A stretch of 64,000 nt of DNA, taken from contig JAJQFI010000020.1 of the NCBI GenBank assembly GCA_021201235.1, positions 62,001-126,000 on the forward strand. The letters are read 5' to 3'. The position numbers were made by a program, and so were the translations under genes. Shown here one piece after another: positions 60,915 through 64,000 of this stretch (its first letter is position 1; each line of letters begins with the position of its first letter). The notes below the pieces were generated by a model, which saw only the letters and a list, made by a program, of their open reading frames with translations, ran no database searches and was not told the origin of the DNA. The stretch is from Oscillospiraceae bacterium. Lineage in GTDB: Bacteria > Bacillota > Clostridia > Oscillospirales > Ruminococcaceae.

Positions 60915-63900
60915 TTAGCTATTCGGTCCGGCTCGTGAATCACCGTTCCGGTCTTTCGAGAGCTTCTTCTGGTGTCTCAGGCACTTTTCCTCGCTCGGGG
61001 CGCCGGGCTTCGAGGGCTTGCGGACGGGCGTGTCATTGCTCGCCGCCGAGAAGCGAATCCGGTGGATGTTTCTGTATGCACAGCCAAGGAGCGCCAGAAC
61101 CATCAGCGTCAAGCCGAAGAAGATGTAAATCCTCTCGTTCTGCCCGCCGGTGGACGGCAGACGGTAGCCGACGGAGTCGTCCCCGACTGTATTGGATATT
61201 GTGATAGGAGTATTGGTGTCGGTAACGCCGGTAAGCTGCGAGTATGTAATTTTGGTTACTCCGCTTGCTCCTGAAACAGTCTCGACGAAGTAATAGTAAC
61301 GTGTGTACTTTGTACTTCCGACTATCGAATACTTCGCCAGTTTACTGAAGGTATAAGTCCAGTTGTAGGTCGAATAGTTGAGATTTTGCGTTCCTGCTAA
61401 GTATGACGTTACGTTACTGCCCTTGCCGACAAGTTCCGACAAATTTGATGTTGCGTTGGTCAGCACTGTTGTATTATCCTCGGTAGTACCGTTATAGTAG
61501 ATATCGCCGGTGGATTCATCAACGAGGTAGTAGTAAAGCTCAACGATAACCCAACCTTTTTCGAAAACATCGCCGCTTGTGAGTTGCTTGCCACTATCGT
61601 CATACCATTCCTTGTTGACCGTTACCGCCGTATTCTCAACCAAGGTGTTGACGACAACTATCTCGCCGCCTTCACTTTCGCCTTCAATCTGAGAATAGGT
61701 GGTGTAGAGGTTGTATTTGTTCGTGTCAACGCCGGTTGCACTGTCTTTGGCAGTCTCTACGAAGTAGTAGAAGTAGGCGTATTTCGTACCGTTCTCAGTG
61801 TAACCCATCGGGAGACCTGCGATAGATACAGACCAGTCATTTGCTTCGTTGAGCTTGTAGGTGTAGGTTACCTCATTGCCGTTGACATCGGTCGTGGTGT
61901 AAGGCTCACCGTCGTAATAATTGCCTTCAAGTGCGGTTTCGGAATAGAAGTCCGCAACCGTGCCGGTAACCTTCAAATCCGTAAGGGTAGCTGTGAAGCT
62001 GGAATCATTAATGCCAAGCGCAAGCACAAGACCGTTATAATCGGCACAAGCGTCTGCAGCAGTGTCGTAATTACCTGCCGAAAGTACTGTCGTCATTGTA
62101 CTTGTTGAATAGTAGAGCGTATATGTTCCATCTTTGTTGTCATCGACAGAACTCGGGTAAACGGTACACATAGCGCCATATCCGTTGGTACCGACAGACG
62201 CATCACCCTGGACTATGAGAGCAAGCTTCAGAAGGTCTGTTGTCAATACGCCGGTGCTATTGCCGCCGGAAATCGATACTCCACTGAGCGTAATCTCAAC
62301 AGTCGTCGCCGAATCGGAATAAATCGCATCAAGGAATCCATAGCCGGTGTAAGCCCTGTCGTCCTCATCGTCGGCTAATTCACCCACCACATAGTCCGGC
62401 TCACCATTGTAGTCGGAAATGTAGTTATAGATCCAATCGCCAGCTGTCATCGCATCGGTATAGTACCACGATGTCGGTTGATAAAGGGTTACAGTCGAGC
62501 TACCTGCCGGAGAGATACCGGCTTCGATGACATAAGGAGTGAGAATCTGAACGTCAGTGACGGTAACTCCGTCATAACCATACAGATATACGCAGTTGAA
62601 GTAGTCCCAACTGAAGACGGAATCAGCGGTGAATGAATCAACGTAGAAATCGACATACGAACTGCCCGTTCCAATTGTAGCTGTGGTAGCAGTCAGATTG
62701 CCTTGCGTTACAGTACCGTTCCCATCGTCATAGTAGGACTGAATCAATGCGCCGAGAGTGCTACTACTGCTGAGAGAATTGGTATAGTATACTCTTATAA
62801 CAGCACCGCTCGTTGAAAGATAGCTCTTCAAGGTTGAATTAGCATAGCCATAATCTACAAAGGCTCTCATCCAATCTGCATAAGCATCAGTACCAACAGT
62901 AAGGCTAATACCCGAATCATCCTCTGCAGCGATTTCATATACCGTAGTTGTTGTAGAAGCGGCTGGGACTAAAACTTCAACGGAAGTGATTGTTCCAACA
63001 AAACCGTTACCGTTATACTGATTACTTCCAACATAGATACAAGTGAAATCATCCAAGCTCAAGCTCGAACCTGACATTATTTCAGAAACCGGTATCAGGA
63101 ACGTATTCGAAGTGCTACTGAATGTCTTGTATAGGGTTATGTTATTTTCAGCTGCATCACTGTTATTGAATCTGATACCTATCGAAACGTCGGAACCTGA
63201 TGTATACGAATAAGTAATCCTTATGATAGCACCATCAGTTTCGAGTGAAGGTATTGCACTGGTCTGTCCCCACAGGTAACCATGCCAAGAACTGTAAGTA
63301 CCATCATAATCGTTACTGCTTGTTATAGTTCCCGATGTATATCCAACATTCATCGGCGCAACAACGCTGATGCTTCGTACTAAACCTTCGCCGCCGTAGC
63401 CTGCACCGGCAAGGCATATTCCGTTGACGGAAGAAGCCGATGTTATGCCATTGGCTGAAAGTGCGTTCTTGATGTTGCTGACACTGTACTTGATTGTATA
63501 GATACTGGTAGTTCCTTCTAAAGTTTCTACAACGCTTGAAGGCGAAACCGTAACATTTACACCGTTGCACTGTACAATCAACGACATATTCGAAGGCTGA
63601 TCGCCGCCGGCAACTATAACTTCAACATACGAATCATTATAGTCGTCGTTATAGATTGCGGAAGCAAAGCTCGATACTTTGGTACTGTCCATTCTAGCTG
63701 AAAGCGATGTCCAACCATTATCATCAAGATTAAGACCCGAGAACGTCTGAGTGAACAATGCGGCAGTTGTGCCGGAGGTTGCCGACTCAATCATTACGAT
63801 ATTCGAGGTCGTGGAGGCGTTGGTACGAATCGGGTTGCCGTTCGAATCCAGAGGCAGAGCGTAGTAGTAGAGCTGAACGGTGGTTGAATAAGTGCCTGAG

Positions 63901-64000
63901 GAGCTTACGTCGTTGCCCCATTCGTCAACCCAAAGCTTCTTGACCGCAACGGAGGTTGTGGTCTTGGTGTTGGTAGCGGTGACATCTTCGCTTTGTGCGG
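60915..64000 (-). CDS. Large pilus tip/adhesin-like protein, 5' part outside window
   Basis: At least 1028 codons; the frame is open to the right edge, so the true start is off the window. Visible from the edge: the start of a Cna-B domain (SVAVKKLWVDEWGND, TTVQLYYYALPLD), four tandem beta-rich modules of 130-190 residues (about 63360-63790, 62965-63350, 62525-62930, 61950-62515), the rest of the Cna-B fold (LNEANDWSVSIAGLPMGY, YYFVETAK), a second Cna-B domain (VNKEWYDDSGKQL ... YYFVETVS), LPSTGG near 61145-61160, a membrane helix, and a 50-residue basic tail. Likely the pilus tip adhesin; ligand unknown. Confidence 0.8.
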   Translation of the reverse strand, partial: AQSEDVTATNTKTTTSVAVKKLWVDEWGNDVSSSGTYSTTVQLYYYALPLDSNGNPIRTNASTTSNIVMIESATSGTTAALFTQTFSGLNLDDNGWTSLSARMDSTKVSSFASAIYNDDYNDSYVEVIVAGGDQPSNMSLIVQCNGVNVTVSPSSVVETLEGTTSIYTIKYSVSNIKNALSANGITSASSVNGICLAGAGYGGEGLVRSISVVAPMNVGYTSGTITSSNDYDGTYSSWHGYLWGQTSAIPSLETDGAIIRITYSYTSGSDVSIGIRFNNSDAAENNITLYKTFSSTSNTFLIPVSEIMSGSSLSLDDFTCIYVGSNQYNGNGFVGTITSVEVLVPAASTTTTVYEIAAEDDSGISLTVGTDAYADWMRAFVDYGYANSTLKSYLSTSGAVIRVYYTNSLSSSSTLGALIQSYYDDGNGTVTQGNLTATTATIGTGSSYVDFYVDSFTADSVFSWDYFNCVYLYGYDGVTVTDVQILTPYVIEAGISPAGSSTVTLYQPTSWYYTDAMTAGDWIYNYISDYNGEPDYVVGELADDEDDRAYTGYGFLDAIYSDSATTVEITLSGVSISGGNSTGVLTTDLLKLALIVQGDASVGTNGYGAMCTVYPSSVDDNKDGTYTLYYSTSTMTTVLSAGNYDTAADACADYNGLVLALGINDSSFTATLTDLKVTGTVADFYSETALEGNYYDGEPYTTTDVNGNEVTYTYKLNEANDWSVSIAGLPMGYTENGTKYAYFYYFVETAKDSATGVDTNKYNLYTTYSQIEGESEGGEIVVVNTLVENTAVTVNKEWYDDSGKQLTSGDVFEKGWVIVELYYYLVDESTGDIYYNGTTEDNTTVLTNATSNLSELVGKGSNVTSYLAGTQNLNYSTYNWTYTFSKLAKYSIVGSTKYTRYYYFVETVSGASGVTKITYSQLTGVTDTNTPITISNTVGDDSVGYRLPSTGGQNERIYIFFGLTLMVLALLGCAYRNIHRIRFSAASNDTPVRKPSKPGAPSEEKCLRHQKKLSKDRNGDSRAGPNS

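Noticed and set aside
63731-63794. ATG at 63794 as start of the large pilus protein
   Set aside because: The frame stays open to 64000 and the upstream residues form the beginning of a Cna-B domain, so the gene continues beyond the window.

Overview
The window reads as chromosomal DNA of an anaerobic, endospore-forming Gram-positive bacterium, most likely a Clostridia member near the Oscillospiraceae/Ruminococcaceae. The reasons are a gerA-type germination operon, a PdaA-type spore-cortex deacetylase, Asp23/FakA, IreB, a T-box in front of pheST, sortase and LPXTG pilins, rubredoxin with a flavodiiron protein, and a DUF4830 protein. No tRNA, 16S/23S rRNA, CRISPR array, prophage or intact insertion sequence was seen. 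This placement is inference from gene content, not from a database search.

Left part (1-13.6 kb): a lipoprotein cut by the window edge and an orphan MsmK/UgpC sugar-ABC ATPase, then a long minus-strand run: gerAA-gerAB-short gerAC, asp23, fakA, a heterodimeric ABC exporter, DUF4830, a HAD phosphatase and an RsuA-type pseudouridine synthase. DUF421 and DUF4363 genes diverge from gerAA.

13.6-33 kb: nrdR, rubredoxin and flavodiiron protein on plus; tadA, a Fic protein, recR-ybaB-dnaX and the SRP RNA on minus; a four-gene GldA/F/G-like ABC system with a DUF4340 protein; pdaA, ireB, and pheST behind a T-box and a consensus promoter.

33-41.5 kb: a RelB-type antitoxin with a PIN toxin and a paired operator; gph and tgt; a compact locus with two convergent promoters around a 31-residue hydrophobic peptide (candidate type I toxin-antitoxin); an MFS gene broken by one in-frame TGA; a zinc-dependent phospholipase C-like gene; a MATE exporter; the RNase P RNA.

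41.6-53 kb: pullulanase, PepV, an NYN-domain protein, CsoR and a metal P-type ATPase behind two CsoR-like operators, rpiB-tsaB-tsaE-dCMP deaminase, rsmE, a cysteine/aspartate-rich membrane-anchored protein, and dinB with a LexA-like box.

53-64 kb: two paralogous ECF sigma/anti-sigma pairs with almost identical autoregulatory promoters, each followed by a cre-like palindrome, then a convergent sortase-assembled pilus locus (small LPQTG pilin, class C sortase, LPSTG backbone pilin, and a large LPSTG protein running off the right edge). In that large protein four beta-rich modules appear to be inserted inside a Cna-B domain. Two families of short palindromic repeats are scattered through the window.

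Most singly transcribed genes have easily read sigma-A promoters with 17-bp spacers, so many transcription units can be drawn. All coordinates, motifs and spacings were read by eye; homology statements rest on family knowledge and have not been tested by search.
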